64,000 nt of DNA from Malurus cyaneus samueli (lineage: Eukaryota > Chordata > Aves > Passeriformes > Maluridae). This document shows, one piece after another, positions 1 to 11,632 of the stretch. The notes under the pieces are model-generated. The model was not told the origin of the DNA, did no database searches, and saw nothing but the letters and a program-made list of their open reading frames with translations. Every line of letters begins with the position of its first letter. Within the stretch, counting starts at the first letter, position 1. The position numbers were made by a program, and so were the translations under genes. Where the stretch lies: NCBI GenBank assembly GCA_009741485.1, contig CM019230.1:10801709-10865708 (forward strand), in the 5' to 3' direction.

Positions 1-2116
1 AAAAAAAAAAAAAGAGAGAAGATCCTTGGGGAGAATTACTGAGGGTCAGAAGGGTGGTAGGGTGTTAAAACCCTGCCAGATTCCAGAGGGGCTTGGGAGA
101 TTGGCCCCAGCCATGGGAACACTGGAGAAACTGGAGAATCCGAGATGGGATTCTGTCACATTCTAACTATATTTAACACCAGTCAACAACCTGAGAGAAA
201 GTAGGTCTCGTCTGACTAACCTGAGCCCTTTTATTTTTGATGATATGCAAAATAGATTGATAATGATATCTACACAGGTGTGGTAAAATATTTCATAACG
301 CTGGGATGGCAAAACAGCTCATTCCTGAATAAAGCCCAGGCTGAGGGAATGAGGGATCCAGCATCTTCTGGAACAGCAAAAACATTGATTTTTCCTCATA
401 TACTCAAACAACCCAGGCTAACCACAGAGCTGATCCTCTCAGTTTACCCACATAATTGCAGTTTGGAGTTAGTTGTAACTTTATTTAATACCTGGTTTGT
501 AGCAATATCAAGAATTATTCTGCATTTTCTTTGTAGAATTTGTCTCCTTGCCTGGAATTCTCCTTTATCTTGATAATATCTCCTCTCAGTTGTGCCTTTT
601 CTTCCTCTCCCAGTTCCCTTGCTTTGGGAGGTGATGTCCTTAGCAGCAGAATTTCTGTTTGAGAGCCCAGGGCAGGATCCATCTGAGATATTTCCATGTC
701 TTCAGTGCCAATATTGACATCTGAGCTGGGCCAGGCTCCCTTTCCAGCTGCCAGGAGCAGCTCCAGGGGTTCCATGCAGGTCCTCTCATCCTGGGAATGG
801 TGTCTGTGCTGGGCCAGGTGAGGCTCCACAAGGCTCTGTCCTCTCCTGCTGGGAAGGAACTCCAGGACAATGAACTCAGATGTTGTTTCCTACAACAAAC
901 TGCACTCTCTGTAAAAGAAACAAATGAGAAATTTGAAATTGAAATTGAAATGAGAAATTGCATCCCAAATATTACCAAGTTTTCCATGCAAGATTTTGTT
1001 TTACTGATGCTGTGGTGATTTTTGCTTTTCCCTTTTCTATATCTGTAACCTTCCCAGCACTTTTCCCCACCCTTTTCCCAGCCAGAAAGCCCAAACCCAT
1101 TCCAGAGCTCCAAGGCCCGGGGACAAGGTCCCATCCTGTCCTGGTTCTTCCTGGGAACCAAGGCTTGGAACAAGGTCTGTGAGACTCATTACCTCCCAGT
1201 GTCCTACAGTAGAAATTATTTTCTCCTTGTCTGATCTGGAATTTAGATCTTTCCAGCCTGGCTGGGCTTCCTCATCTGTGTTTTTTGCACTTGGAGATGC
1301 AGTGGGAAGTCCCAGTCCCTGCTCAGAGCTGAAATGGGAATAAAGACTGAGCACCCATTGAATCGTGGCCTGGTCACTGGGCACTCTTAGAGCCTGGAAG
1401 GTTCCTGAATAGAATTTTGTTCCTTGCTTCCTTCCTCCTTTGTGATTTCTTTTTGCTTTGGGATTTTCATTCCTTCACAATGACTGTGGGGTTTTTTTTT
1501 TTGCATGTTTTGTGCCTCTATCCAAAAGCTGATGCTGTCTATATAGTCTCTTGCAACAAAAAAAAAAAAAAAAAATTATGTACAAAAATACTCTTTAGCT
1601 TCTCACGAGCTTCTTGTATTGTTCATAGTTGTCCTGTCCTTGGAATATCCTCTTTCCATTTTCCTCTGCACACTCCCCGCATTTTCACAGCTCAGTCACC
1701 TGCAGCTTCCTTGTCTTTCTCTCCCAAAGTCCATCAAAGAATCTCACACTCTTGCCAACAGAAAGCCGTTGTGGTTTTGCTAAATTTCAGTGAAATCTAC
1801 TTTTCCAGGGTAGGATCCCTGTTGTGATTCCCTCAAATGCAGAACTCCACTGAACTGGGCCTCACCCTGGAGTCTGCTCCTCCCAACTTTCCAGCTCCTC
1901 ACTGATTTTATCTTTCCCTCTGTTCTTCTCCAGTTGACAGAAGCGTGGTTTGTTCATTTTCCAAGTATCTGCAGTGACCTTCATGAAAGACAAACTTTTC
2001 CCTGAATATCTTCCAATTATTTGCCATGTTCCTGGAAAGCCTCAGCTGTGCATGCACCCTGAGCTTCCCCCTGTGCTCTTCTCTCACCATCCCTTCCCCA
2101 GCCCCATTGGTTTTCT
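1..2116. other. Non-coding unique DNA, no gene seen
   Basis: I see no convincing gene here. ORFs on both strands are short, overlap each other and show no domain. The longest candidate is on the minus strand at 515-829. It ends in a charged, helix-like stretch, but no splice context or recognisable family supports it. A run of about 18 A lies at 1558-1575. No CR1 or LTR similarity to the rest of the window was noticed. Confidence 0.6.
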
Positions 2117-2200
2117 GAACATTTTCCCCTTTTCTGCTTTGATTTTTCCCTTTTCTGCTTTAATTTTCCCCTTTTCTGCTTTGAATTTACCCTTTCCTTC
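2117..2200. repeat. Short minisatellite, about 22-bp unit, 3-4 copies
   Basis: A pyrimidine-rich unit containing CCCCTTTTCTGCTTTGA repeats three to four times with small changes. On the minus strand it is translated as a lysine-rich KQKRGK repeat, which explains the ORF seen there. No function is implied. Confidence 0.8.
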
Positions 2201-3011
2201 TTTCTTTCCCATGCCATGGTGGGGCCTGGGTGAAGGTTAAAAAGTTGTCAAACAGGAGGAGGAATTTTTGGGAGAAATTCCTGATGAACTAAGGATGCTC
2301 AGATGGAACAGGAGCTCTGAGCATCCCGATTGTCTCTCTGCAGCACACAGAAATCAAATCCTTTGCACTGAGAAAGTCTGGAGGTCCTTGATTCAAGGAT
2401 AATCATTATTTCCCTCCCTAATTCCATAACTTTTAGGGGATGGGAATAAAACCATCATGAACTCTTCTATACACAGCACTGCCATGATACAAACACTTTA
2501 TGTGTGTTTATTTAGGCAGTTACAGAGTTTAACACGAACTTACTGGGATTTTTATTTTGTAAATTTGCTTCACACCCAGTTATGCATTTTTAATTGCCAA
2601 TTTGTGGCAATTGAACACCACTTGAATTCACTCACTTGAATGCCAATTAAAAGTCAATCAAAACACACTAAACTAGCATTGTTAAATGGACTTTAAATTA
2701 AGCATATGCAGGGAAATGTCTGTCTAAAGTCGGTCTGCACTAAAAATTTATCCAAAAATTGCAGTTTTGGACCAGACCTCCCTCATCCCCTTCTTCTGGT
2801 GGTCCTGGGATGGGGCTGAAGGGTCTGTACATCCCAGAGGCTTCCCAAGTCCTTTAACGCCCATGGCTGACTCATGTCAGGGCACTGTGCTTCCCAAAAA
2901 ACAGGGCATAGAGCATTTTCCATGTTAAAAACTGTCAGCTTGGTCAAACAAAATTCTGACCAGCATCATCTCACATCTGCAGAGCCCCAAAGCTGCTGAA
3001 GGGCTGTGATA
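2201..3011. other. AT-rich unique DNA, nothing recognised
   Basis: This stretch is AT-rich around 2400-2770, with many short A/T runs. It has no convincing ORF and no match to repeats elsewhere in the window. Confidence 0.5.
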
Positions 3012-3138
3012 ATTTGAAAGCAAACCAGCAGGGGAATTACCTCCACACCAATAGGTTGTGAGAGAGTCTTAGTCAGAACTGCAATTTCATAGGGAAAATT
3101 AAAATAAAGGCAATAATACAGAAACAACAGCTTAAACT
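3012..3138 (-). repeat. Dispersed repeat D, partial copy
   Basis: This matches one end of a repeat found complete at 5655-6280, 57766-58365 and, inverted, at 21664-22255. The shared landmarks are a GCAAACCAGCAGGGGAATTA segment and an AAAATTAAAATAAAGGCA segment. The copy stops abruptly at about 3138, exactly where block A begins, so a breakpoint lies here. The AATAAA motif on this strand suggests an LTR or another retroelement end, but I cannot classify it. Confidence 0.7.
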
Positions 3139-3261
3139 GACAGGGGCAAGACAGGAGAAACTGCTCTCATTGGCAAATCGGTTCAATCTCCACAAGATCA
3201 GGTTTTGATGATCCTCACCCTGGCAGAATCCAGCAGAGAGCACCTCCTGTACAGCTCACAG

Positions 3262-3515
3262 GGTGGATGGGATGGGATGGGATGGGATGGGATGGGATGG
3301 GATGGGACGGGATGGGATGGAATGGGATGGGATGGGATGGGATGGGATGGGATGGGATGGGATGGGATGGATGGATGGGATGGGATGGCAATGGGATGGA
3401 TGGATGGGATGGGATCATGGGATGGGTGAGATGGGATCCATGGGATGGGATGGATGGGATCCATGGGATGGGAATCCATGGGATGGGATGGGATGGGAAT
3501 CCATGGGATGGATGT
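3262..3515. repeat. GGGAT/GATGG pentamer array
   Basis: About 250 bp is built from the pentamer GGGAT (read as GATGG). It is pure in the first 100 bp, then interspersed with GATGGAT and ATCCATGG variants. The two strands give MGWDG- and HPIPS-type ORFs in all frames, so those ORFs are repeat translations. Related arrays lie at 13368-13612 and 27447-27607, with a short one at 40893-40952. Confidence 0.95.
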
Positions 3516-4164
3516 CTCTCCAAGGCCAGCAGCTCCCAGTCAAGGCTGCTCCTCCTCAAGAGGCTTTTTCTTGTACATTCCTTGGACACTTCACCCTAAA
3601 AGGCTCTTCTATGCCTTTCCCACACCCATGAGCTTCCCAGCATCCTGGAGGAGTTTGCAGAGCTGCTGCCCTTCGAGCCAAGGTTGTCCCAGGTTTCTGG
3701 GGACCTCATGAAGTGATGGCCACAAAGTTGTACAGCTGCAGTTAATCACAGAGAAACTGGTGGTGATGTGAAATTCAGAGTGCAAAATGCAGCTCTTGGT
3801 GAATCCTTCAGAAGCCCGGAGAGCTGGATCCTGTTTCTCTTGCCACCAGAAGCTTTTTCCCAGGGAAAGCAGGACTCCTGGGTTTGGTGACTGTTTGGAA
3901 AGCTGCCCCTCACTGTTCTGTGCCTCACTGCTTCTGGGTGTTGAGGAGGAGCAGAACCTTTCCCTCTGTCCCCAGATTTGCCCAAAATTCCTGCAGCCAG
4001 CCTGGAGTGTGGAGAGCACAGATCTCCAGCTGGGACAGGGAGCTCTGCTGGGTGGGCACAGAGTGCTCCAACACCTGGAAAAGGATCCCAGAACCATGGA
4101 AATGTTTGTGCAGGGACCATGGGAGTCTCCAGTGATCCAGGGCTTTAGGTCAGGTCAGCCTGGA

Positions 4165-4303
4165 TCTGGAAAACTCCAGAGGATGCAGAGGGATTGCAGA
4201 GGGAGAGTCTCTGGAGAATTCCAGAGGATGCAGAGGGATTGCCCTGAGTCTCTGGAGAACTCCAGAGGATGCAGAGGGATTGCAGAGGGAGTGTCTGGCA
4301 AAC
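4165..4303. repeat. Tandem repeat, 41-46 bp unit, 3 copies
   Basis: Three units each begin CCAGAGGATGCAGAGGGATT and end in a CTCTGGAGAA segment. Spacings between unit starts are about 46 and 41 bp. A degraded equivalent lies at about 14250-14375 in the second copy of block A. Confidence 0.85.
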
Positions 4304-4939
4304 CCTTCCCACCCTGAGAGACACTCCCTGACTGCAATCTGCCCCCTCCACCCCTGTCCCCTCCCCTCCCCTGGCTCTGTCCTTGCTGTCACCACTCTGT
4401 GAGCAGTGAGAAATCTCCATGAGGCTCCTTCAGCCTCCCCTTCCCCAGAGGGAGGCCCAGCTCCTTCCCTGTCCCAGGAATTTGTGCCGCAGGGAGCTGC
4501 CAGCTCCACCAGCAGTGATATCCCAGTGAAACCTCTCCCAACCAACACAGCACAAACTCCTCAGCATTCCCTGAGCTCTACCCCGACCTGGGAGCTTCAG
4601 GGATGATGTTTATCCTGTGCCTGTCTCCTCCCAGGGCTGGGCAGGATGTGGTGCCCATTCCAGAGGCACAGGGATGCTCTGGAATTTGCCACACTCAGCT
4701 CCAGAGAGCTTTTTGCTCCTTCTCTTTGTGTGTTTGAGGGCAACAACTGAGAAAGGTGCTAGAAACACCTCCTGTCTCTGTTTTCATTGCTTCCCCATCA
4801 TCTCTGGGGGTGTTTCTGCAGGAAATTCCTGGAATGTCATTAAAATGGAGTTTTTTCCACATTGATGCCATTTCCTGAGCCCTCCCCACTCCAATCAGAT
4901 CCGAACAGACGCTCGATGCTCTGCCTCAGATTAGGTCCT

Positions 4940-5060
4940 CGTGTTTCACACGGAGTTCAGCAGCTCTCAGAACGATCTTTGGCAGTCTAATTAATTATTA
5001 AGAAGTTTAAATGGTGAACGATCTTTAAAGGAGGCATTGTCTCATCTCAATTATCTTCTC
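4940..5060. other. AT-rich repeat-free island, possible conserved regulatory DNA
   Basis: The segment is free of repeats and contains TAATTAATTATTAA, a homeodomain-type core cluster, between mixed-composition flanks. Its left half is also kept at 14960-15074. The suggestion of a conserved non-coding element rests only on composition and motif, and no alignment was available. Confidence 0.2.
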
Positions 5061-5654
5061 AGAGGTTCCTCCGCTCTCTCTGAGTTTGGTGAGAGAATTG
5101 CTTCAGCACCGTCAGATAACTAATTCCCCAATTAATATAACTAATGTTTACACGGGGATGAATTCCTATTTCAGCAGCACTTGCAGCATCAAGTGACCTT
5201 GCACAACTCCCACACTGAGTGTTTCTCTCACAGGACACAGATACACCGATTTCATTACACAAATATTCATCTTTATTACAAGAAATTCCCAAATTAACCT
5301 CGTGGAAGAGGCTTCTCATTTGATAAAGAGCACAGGTTGCTACACTGAGGAAAAGCCATTAACATCTAATTAAGCACCAGAATTATCCAATAGAATTTCT
5401 TGGTATCTCCTCTAAAACTTTTTCTTCCTTTTCAACTCCCACAGGACATGGTATATGGAAGGTGAAAGGTGTTTTTGAGAAATAAAACCTCTCAGGACAA
5501 AACTTCCAGCCCTTCAAGGGCGAGTTCAGGTGAAAGCATTGGGATTTTTGTGTCAGGGAAACCGTGTTAGCAGAGCTCAGGAATTCTGAACCAAATTCTT
5601 CATTTCCTCCCATCTCTTACAACTCCCTAAACACCAATTCCTGCAGGGTCTGGA
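5061..5654. other. Unique spacer between block A and palindrome 1
   Basis: Nothing recognisable is present. The sequence is absent from the second copy of block A, which jumps straight to inverted palindrome sequence at the corresponding point. Confidence 0.5.
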
Positions 5655-6280
5655 GCCTTGTCCCCTTGTCTCAGGTTCCATGGAAGGTGTACCCAAAGCA
5701 GTCTGTATCCCATCCCCATCTCCATGAGCTGTTAACCCAGCTGGGGCAGAGCTCTTTATCCTCAGCATGACCCAGCCCTGATAACACCCTCCGGGGGCCA
5801 TCTCTGCTCATGGGCCATCCAGGGCTCTGGGAATGACCCATGGAATTCCATCATCCCATTGGGAGATGCCCCGCCCAGAGAGGAGGAGCTGCACATCCCT
5901 ACTGGCACAGAAACTGAGGCTGTGGGACACTGGGACACTGCTCCCACTGCATTCCCAGAGGAGAGGAGCTCCAGAAGCAGCCCTGGAGCTGCAGAGATGG
6001 ACTGGAGCTGTGTGCAGGATCAGCGCTTGGACGAGAGCACATCCATCAGTGCAACGGGGCTGCAGCACCACCCTGCCCTACAGGGTGTCAGGGGGTGCCT
6101 GACTCTGCCTAGTGTTAGATGCTGTGTTGTTTCTGGTATTTATTGCCCGTTTATTTTAAATTTTTAAACATCATTAAACGGTTGTGGGTCTGAACTGTTA
6201 GCGTTTCCTCAGCATAATCGGCACAAACATATTTGGTGTGGGGTAAATTCCCCTCGGTTTGCCTTCCAAACGAGTCTAGA
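5655..6280 (+). repeat. Dispersed repeat D, full copy
   Basis: Closely similar, over about 600 bp and in the same orientation, to 57766-58365. It is also matched inverted at 21664-22255. The shared region begins with TTGTCCCATTGTCTCAGGTT-like sequence and ends near CTGGTTTGCTTTCAAA. Minus-strand AATAAAGGCA near one end hints at an LTR-like element, but no terminal TG/CA pair or target duplication was identified. Confidence 0.75.
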
Positions 6281-6799
6281 GGTGTGGGCTGGGCCACCTA
6301 AGAAGGCTGTGGTGGGGTGTTACTGGACAAACGGGAAGTCACTGGAATCAAGCAGACCCCTTCTCCTGCCTGAGGGCCTCAGGCTAGGGGTCCGGGCAGG
6401 GTAAGAGTGCAGCACTGTAATTCTGCTTTGCTGGGATTTCAGGGAATGCTGGGATGCCCACCACAGCGCCCACCAACTGCTCACACCATGGCCTAGTAGC
6501 TGCAGGATCCCAACATGAGCACCTTTCTGCCTGACCAGTTCTGAGCCAGGATGGACCTGAGCAGGGATTTCACCTCTGCTGTGCCCGGAGGGTTCCCACA
6601 GAACTGACTGAGAGCTCCAGACCCAGAGGGAGATGAAACAACCCAAAGAGTCACTGCCACACACCTGGCCCTCTCATGCTGTTGCCATGCCTGCAGCAGC
6701 AGATTTGGGGCTGGAACAGAGAGGTTTCCTGTGTCCCAGCTCAGATCCAGCTGTCCCTGTCCACCTGCTGAGTGCCCTGGGCAGAGCTGGGACCTGCAG
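6281..6799. other. Unique arm sequence, no gene
   Basis: ORFs on both strands overlap one another and none shows a recognisable domain. The inverted counterpart is at roughly 21280-21660. Confidence 0.5.
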
Positions 6800-6900
6800 G
6801 ATGTGGGTGCGACACAAATGGAGCTGCTCATCAAGATGGCATCTTCAGCCTCTGCAGGAAACCACTTGATGTCTGCCCATCCCCCTCAACCTGTCCACTG
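6800..6900 (+). repeat. Dispersed repeat E, about 95 bp
   Basis: A segment with ATGGAGCTGCTCATCAAGAT followed by a CTGCAGGAAACCACTTGATG-like stretch matches 34330-34425 on the opposite strand, and its palindrome partner near 21070-21170. The class is unknown. It may be part of a longer retroelement. Confidence 0.6.
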
Positions 6901-7029
6901 AAGCACCCCCAGCTCTCTGCAAACCCCAAAATGAGACACCTAAAACATGTATCCAACATTGGGTAGGGAATGGTGACACTCCTGTCATCAACAAAATCAT
7001 CGAGGCACTGCTGGTTCCCCTTAGGGAAT

Positions 7030-7092
7030 CCCAGAACTCCAGGATGGTTTCTGTTGGAAGGGACCTGAAAATCATCCAGTGCCACCCCAAGA
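7030..7092 (-). mobile_element. CR1 3'-end remnant
   Basis: The sequence reads like the reverse complement of a CR1 3' end: GGTTTCTGTTGGAAGGGACC followed by TGAAAATCATCCAGTGCCAC. Only about 60 bp survive. The palindrome partner is at 20878-20945. Confidence 0.75.
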
Positions 7093-8519
7093 GCTCTTGG
7101 CTCTTGGCAGAGGTCAGGGCAGCACCTGAGCCCGGGGACATCAGGCACGGGAGCTCAGGGCAGCACTTGACCTCCAAGGTCACATCCAGAGGGAAGGGCT
7201 ACCCTTAAACCAGACAGGAGACATCAGGAATCACTTTATCACGCCTCCCAAATGGGTTTTCAAAGGTCCTCTGTCAACTTTGTGTCAGGCAAGAGAGAGA
7301 CAGACAACCTGTCTGTGCCCTGTTTTCCAAAGGGATTTATCAGACCATGCAAGAATCTGAGCAGAAAGCAGGAGAGGCAGGTAAATGCTCCAAATGCTTT
7401 GTCTTCTGTCAGCATCAATATCTCCATTTAGGTCCTGAGAGATTCCTCCTTGGAAAATATCTTTAAAATGAGTGAGCCTCCCAAGGCCCAGCTGAAATAT
7501 TTGTTGTTGATAATTGCTTGATTTTGACCAAAACCATCCAAAAAAAGCCCAACCAAATCACATTTGGTTTTAAACTTCAGCCTAGAAAACCCGAAGTTCT
7601 TTCTCAGAGTTCGAATTTCCTTATGGAAAAAGTAGAAAGGAAAACCAGACGTTGATGAAAATAATTTTTCACTAAACTGCTGCTCTTTCACAAGCATTCC
7701 TTCTAGAACTTGAATTCCAGAAAAAAATGTCCAAATCTGTTCAAAGTGGACTCTTACCCTCTGTTCTACAAGCTCTTGAGTTTAAGACATTTATTTAGGA
7801 TTCAAGAAATAAAGATCATTTCATTCTTAAGCACAGGATGAGATTCTTGGGACTCTTCTGTGCAGGGCCAGGAGCTGGACTCGATCCTTGTGGATCCCTT
7901 CCATTTTGGGATATTCTGTGATGTTTTCTCAGTGTTCAGGGCAAAGCTGAGGTTGCAGCTCCCAGAGGTGTGCAAGGTGATGCATCCCATGAGGTTTTCT
8001 GGAGCATTCCAAGCCATTTTCCATCTCAAATAGAGCCAGGAAATCAGGATCCTTGGAGCACCAGAGTAGCTCTAGACTGTTGCCCTGCTTCCCCTGGCTT
8101 TGCCTTCCCAGGAAAAGCCCTGGAAGTTTTCCTTTTCTGGTTACTCAGGGCAAGGAGCCTTCAGCCCACACTCATGGGTGTCTCCAGATTTACTTGGAGC
8201 CAAAGTGGATTTGCTGGAGCAGGGTCATTTTCATGGCAACCCCTTCTGAATTTCCCCCAAATGTCTCCATGCCCACACACAAAATCCCCAAACCCCAAGC
8301 AGGAAGGGCTCAGCCTAGAAAAGGCCTTTTCCAGCCCCATTGCTCATCCCTCCCTGCTCCCATCAGCTCAGGGAGCTTCATGCCCAGCACTAAACCACAC
8401 ACCCCGAGCACACTTCCCTGCTTTCCTCCCTGCTCACGCCAGCATTTCCATTTCCTCCTCCATCTGGGCAGCAGAATTGCAGCAGAGCTCGGGACTGGTT
8501 TAACAGAAACATTGCCGAG
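7093..8519. other. Unique arm sequence, no gene
   Basis: No coding exon or transposon is recognised. Composition is mixed, with AT-rich stretches at 7380-7830. The inverted counterpart is about 19450-20880. Confidence 0.5.
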
Positions 8520-8960
8520 GCAGCTCCAGAGCCATTAAGCGAGAGCTTGGGTTTCATGCTAATTTTCTTTTTAATAAAGAACAAATGGGCCAGGCTGCCG
8601 CACAAAAGCACGGGGCTGCTGTGAAAGGAGCGAGAGCAGAGCTGGGAACAGCACAGCCTGCTGTGTTATTGTGTTTTGGGGGTGGAAAATCCTACAAATC
8701 ATTTGTATCTGTTGTCTAAACGCAGCGCCGGGGAATAATTTGAAGCGGGGTAAGGAAGTAAAGGATGCCACTTCTGCACTCGTTTGCTCGCTTAAGCTCC
8801 TTGCTTTGTTTGCTGCCCTTGTTAGAGAAATTGTGCCTTGGTTAAACTTAAATATGAGTGTGTTATCAAACCAAATATAAACCAATACAGAATAGAAAAC
8901 ACTATTCATAGCCATGGAGAGCGGGAGCTTTACATAATTTCCATAGTGTGTCATGCATTT
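8520..8960. other. Repeat-free AT-rich island, possible conserved regulatory DNA
   Basis: A repeat-free segment contains CATGCTAATTTTC, CTTTAATAAAG-like and TTTACATAATTTCC stretches. Its inverted copy (about 19020-19450) differs mainly at single bases in homopolymers. A conserved enhancer is possible, but the claim rests on composition only. Confidence 0.2.
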
Positions 8961-9289
8961 CTAGGAAGGAGAAAAAGGTCTTGAAAAGAAGCAGCTGACA
9001 GGGAATCATTATGAGGGATTTTTATGCTCACAGGCGTAGTCTTAAACGACAATAATGTCGCTCAGGAAAATAACACTTGGAAAGTTATTTGGGCCTGAAG
9101 TTCCCCCCAGGCTCCTTGTGGGCTTTGCAGAAGTGCTGAATCAGGGCAGGAGAGGCAAAACATTGCACAGGAGGCAGCAGAGAAATCAGCACTGCTGGCT
9201 CTCAGCACGCCCTGCCAGGCTGCAGGAGGGGAGGGTCCCTCCTCCATCCCAGTCTTTTCTCAGAGCAGGGAGCAATTCCTTGGGGATGG

Positions 9290-9715
9290 GAGAAATCCAG
9301 GGGGATGGGAAAATCCATGAGACAGGAACATTCATGGGACAGGAACAGTCCATGGGGATGGGAACAATTCATGGGGATGGGAATGATCCATGGGACAGGG
9401 GCAATCCATGGGGATGGGTACAATTCATGGGGACAGGGGCAATCCATGGGGCATGGGAACAATCCATGGGGACAGGGGCAATCCATAGGGATGGAACAAT
9501 CCATGGGGACAGGGGCAATCCATGGGGATGGGAACAATCCATGGGGACAGGGGCAATCCATGGGGATGGGAGTCCATGGGGACAGGAACATTCCATGGGG
9601 ACAGGAACAATCCATGGGGCAGGAATGATCCATGGGGACAGGAGCATCGTGCTGCCTTCCCTCCTGGGGACAGGAATAGTCCATGGGGACAGGGACAATC
9701 CATGGGGACAGGAGC
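9290..9715. repeat. Minisatellite, about 20-bp unit (CCATGGGGACAGGRRCAAT)
   Basis: About 20 units of a 17-22 bp motif with the core ATCCATGGGGACAGG cover 425 bp. Every frame on both strands is largely open, which accounts for the overlapping ORFs. The inverted counterpart is at 18280-18705, where unit lengths are irregular and a T/C homopolymer run interrupts the array. Confidence 0.93.
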
Positions 9716-10169
9716 ACCCTGCTGCTCCTTCCATGAGCTGAGCTGTGCCTTAACCCCAGGCCAGGGGCAGGGTGTGAGCCAGTACTGTCAGGGAGGTTAA
9801 ACAGACCTAAAATAGAGAATAGAATAAATTACTGTCATCCCTGGTGCTTGCCAAGCCCTCTGGGACTGGTGTGAACTGGGGAAGCCCAAGCAGCCCCAAA
9901 ACCCCTGAGCTGGGCTCTATCACTCCTGCAGCCCTCGGAGCTGGAGGGGCTGTCTGGGTCAGCTCAGCGAGCAGAGCGTGCCCTAGCCCTTCCTTTGCTT
10001 CACTGACCATCCAAAAAACTCCAGCAGGTTTTAGCATCAAACTTCAGAGTCATTCTATCAACTAGAATGGAAAGAGTTCTCCAAAATGTGGAGGAGTTCA
10101 GCCAAGGCAGCAGCAGAGGTTGCTCCTTCTCCCTGCAGGTGTGGCTGGAGCAGGGCCCCAGCAGCATCA
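9716..10169. other. Unique arm sequence, no gene
   Basis: Nothing recognised. Confidence 0.45.
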
Positions 10170-10345
10170 CCTGGGTCTGGCCCTTTAAGCAAAGCTCCAA
10201 ATCTGGTGCTAAACACTCACTCCCGGTTTGCATTTATTTATTTATGCTTTTAATTCTCTGCTAGATGCCGGCAAACATATTTGCATTTCATTAAAATGTA
10301 TTTTCCCCACTTAGTTCTGCATTCTTTCCTGGCAAATGTTCCCTT
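10170..10345. other. AT-rich repeat-free island, possible conserved regulatory DNA
   Basis: It contains GCATTTATTTATTTATGC, CAAACATATTTGCATTTCAT and ATTAAAATG stretches, including an octamer-like ATTTGCAT. The inverted copy (about 17660-17835) is almost unchanged. This is a composition-based suggestion only. Confidence 0.22.
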
Positions 10346-11632
10346 TTTTGTCATTTTCCCTGGGCCTGGAGCAGGCTCATGGTGCTGCAGCTGCTTTCCT
10401 TGAGCAGCCCCCAGAACCTCAGGCTGATTCTGGTCCTGGATCCCTGTGGGCACCTCGGGAGGCTCTGGTGGGTCCCTGGGGTCGGTGGATCTTCAGCTGC
10501 CACATGTCACCACAGATCCAGAAATGGAAGGAGATGGGCAGGTCTGGGATCCACAGCGCTGCCAGAGGGGTTGAGGGTGGGATTTGGCAGGGACTGGACA
10601 CATCTGCCATCAGTGCCAGCTGTTCTCTGTGTTGGAGCTGGCACAGCCACTAGTGCTATGTCACCACAGCCAAGGCCCTGCAGGGTCTGGGGACATGCAG
10701 GGTCCCCAGGTCCCACATCCCCCTCAGCATTTTCCCTGCTCAGCCTCCCATCCCTGCAGCCCCTGATGGACCTGGGCCAGTGTGGGAGGGACATCTCCAC
10801 TTCAGTGCTGCCCATCCCAGCCCAGGTGGGACAGTAAGGGCTGGGGTCACTCCTCATTCCTCATGGAAACCCTCCCCACCCTCTGCTGCTCCCCAGCTCC
10901 CTCCCCAGCTGCAGGACACGTCATTCCCAGAGGAATCACTGTCCCTCTCCCTGTCCCTCTCCCCATTCTCTCTCATCCCTCTCCATTCCTCTCTCCTCTC
11001 CCTCTCCTCTTCCTGGCTGCTCATTCCTCCCAAACACAGTTTCAGAGCTGTCCCGAGCCTCATTCCCCACCATCCCTGCTCCTGACCACCAAACAGGGAC
11101 CTTCTCTCTGGAACCTTCTCCTTGGGTGTCTCACTCAGTCTCACCCCAGCTCCAGTCCCTCCCTATTCCATTACCAGAGATGCCATCAAAGCCCTGTGTC
11201 CTCCTCAGCTAGGAGCCCTGTCCTGCTCTGCTCTCCAGCCCGGGAGAGAGTCTGGCTGAGGCTGCACTTTGGCAGGTGAAACTCAGCCTGCTTCTGAGTG
11301 GGACCAGCTCCAGACAATGATTTATTCCATTTTAGCATCTCAAAAGATGTTAAAAGCAACTTCCACCCCCCAACTGCTTTTTCTTCCAGCCCTACATTTG
11401 AGCTCAGCTCATGTAAAGGACCAGGAATGCAAAGCATCATTGATATTTGAGTCAGATCTGCAGAAAGGTAAATGGAAGCACTGTGGAAATTAACTGGGTA
11501 AAGGTAAGCATTTCCTGGAGTGAAGAGCTTAAGCCAAGGCAAACACTTTAGTGCAGGAGCACTCTCCCTTCTCCCCTGTTTGCCAAATGTATCCTGACAA
11601 ACAGCTCCTGGAGTCACAGGCCCAGTGACACC
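10346..11632. other. GC-rich unique arm sequence, no gene
   Basis: Overlapping open frames occur on both strands, for example a 329-residue minus-strand frame in the partner copy at 16669-17658. That frame is Pro/Ser/Leu-rich, crosses a CTCTCC tract at 10935-11015, is interrupted in the left arm, and has no recognisable domain. I regard it as chance openness in GC-rich DNA. Confidence 0.5.

Larger units (their letters stand above)
3141..5000 (+). repeat. Block A, copy 1 (direct duplicate at 13244-15074)
   Basis: About 1.86 kb is repeated in the same orientation starting 10.1 kb downstream. The match runs from a GGGCAAG(G)ACAGGAGAAACT segment through the pentamer array, a GC-rich middle and an AT-rich end. 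It stops at about 5000, after GGCAGTCTAATTA. Differences are mostly one-base insertions or deletions, plus a different internal pattern in the pentamer array. This copy continues into unique sequence, whereas the other copy runs into inverted palindrome sequence. Confidence 0.9.

Noticed and set aside
515..829. Minus-strand 104-residue ORF with a charged helix-like end
   Set aside because: No recognisable family, no clear splice sites, and overlapping ORFs on both strands. Kept only as a remark.
3262..3515. Telomere-like repeat
   Set aside because: The motif is GGGAT/GATGG, not TTAGGG.
3198..3631. Six overlapping ORFs across the pentamer array
   Set aside because: All are translations of GATGG repeats in every frame.
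7600..7620. tRNA B-box-like GTTCGAATT
   Set aside because: No A-box or cloverleaf around it.
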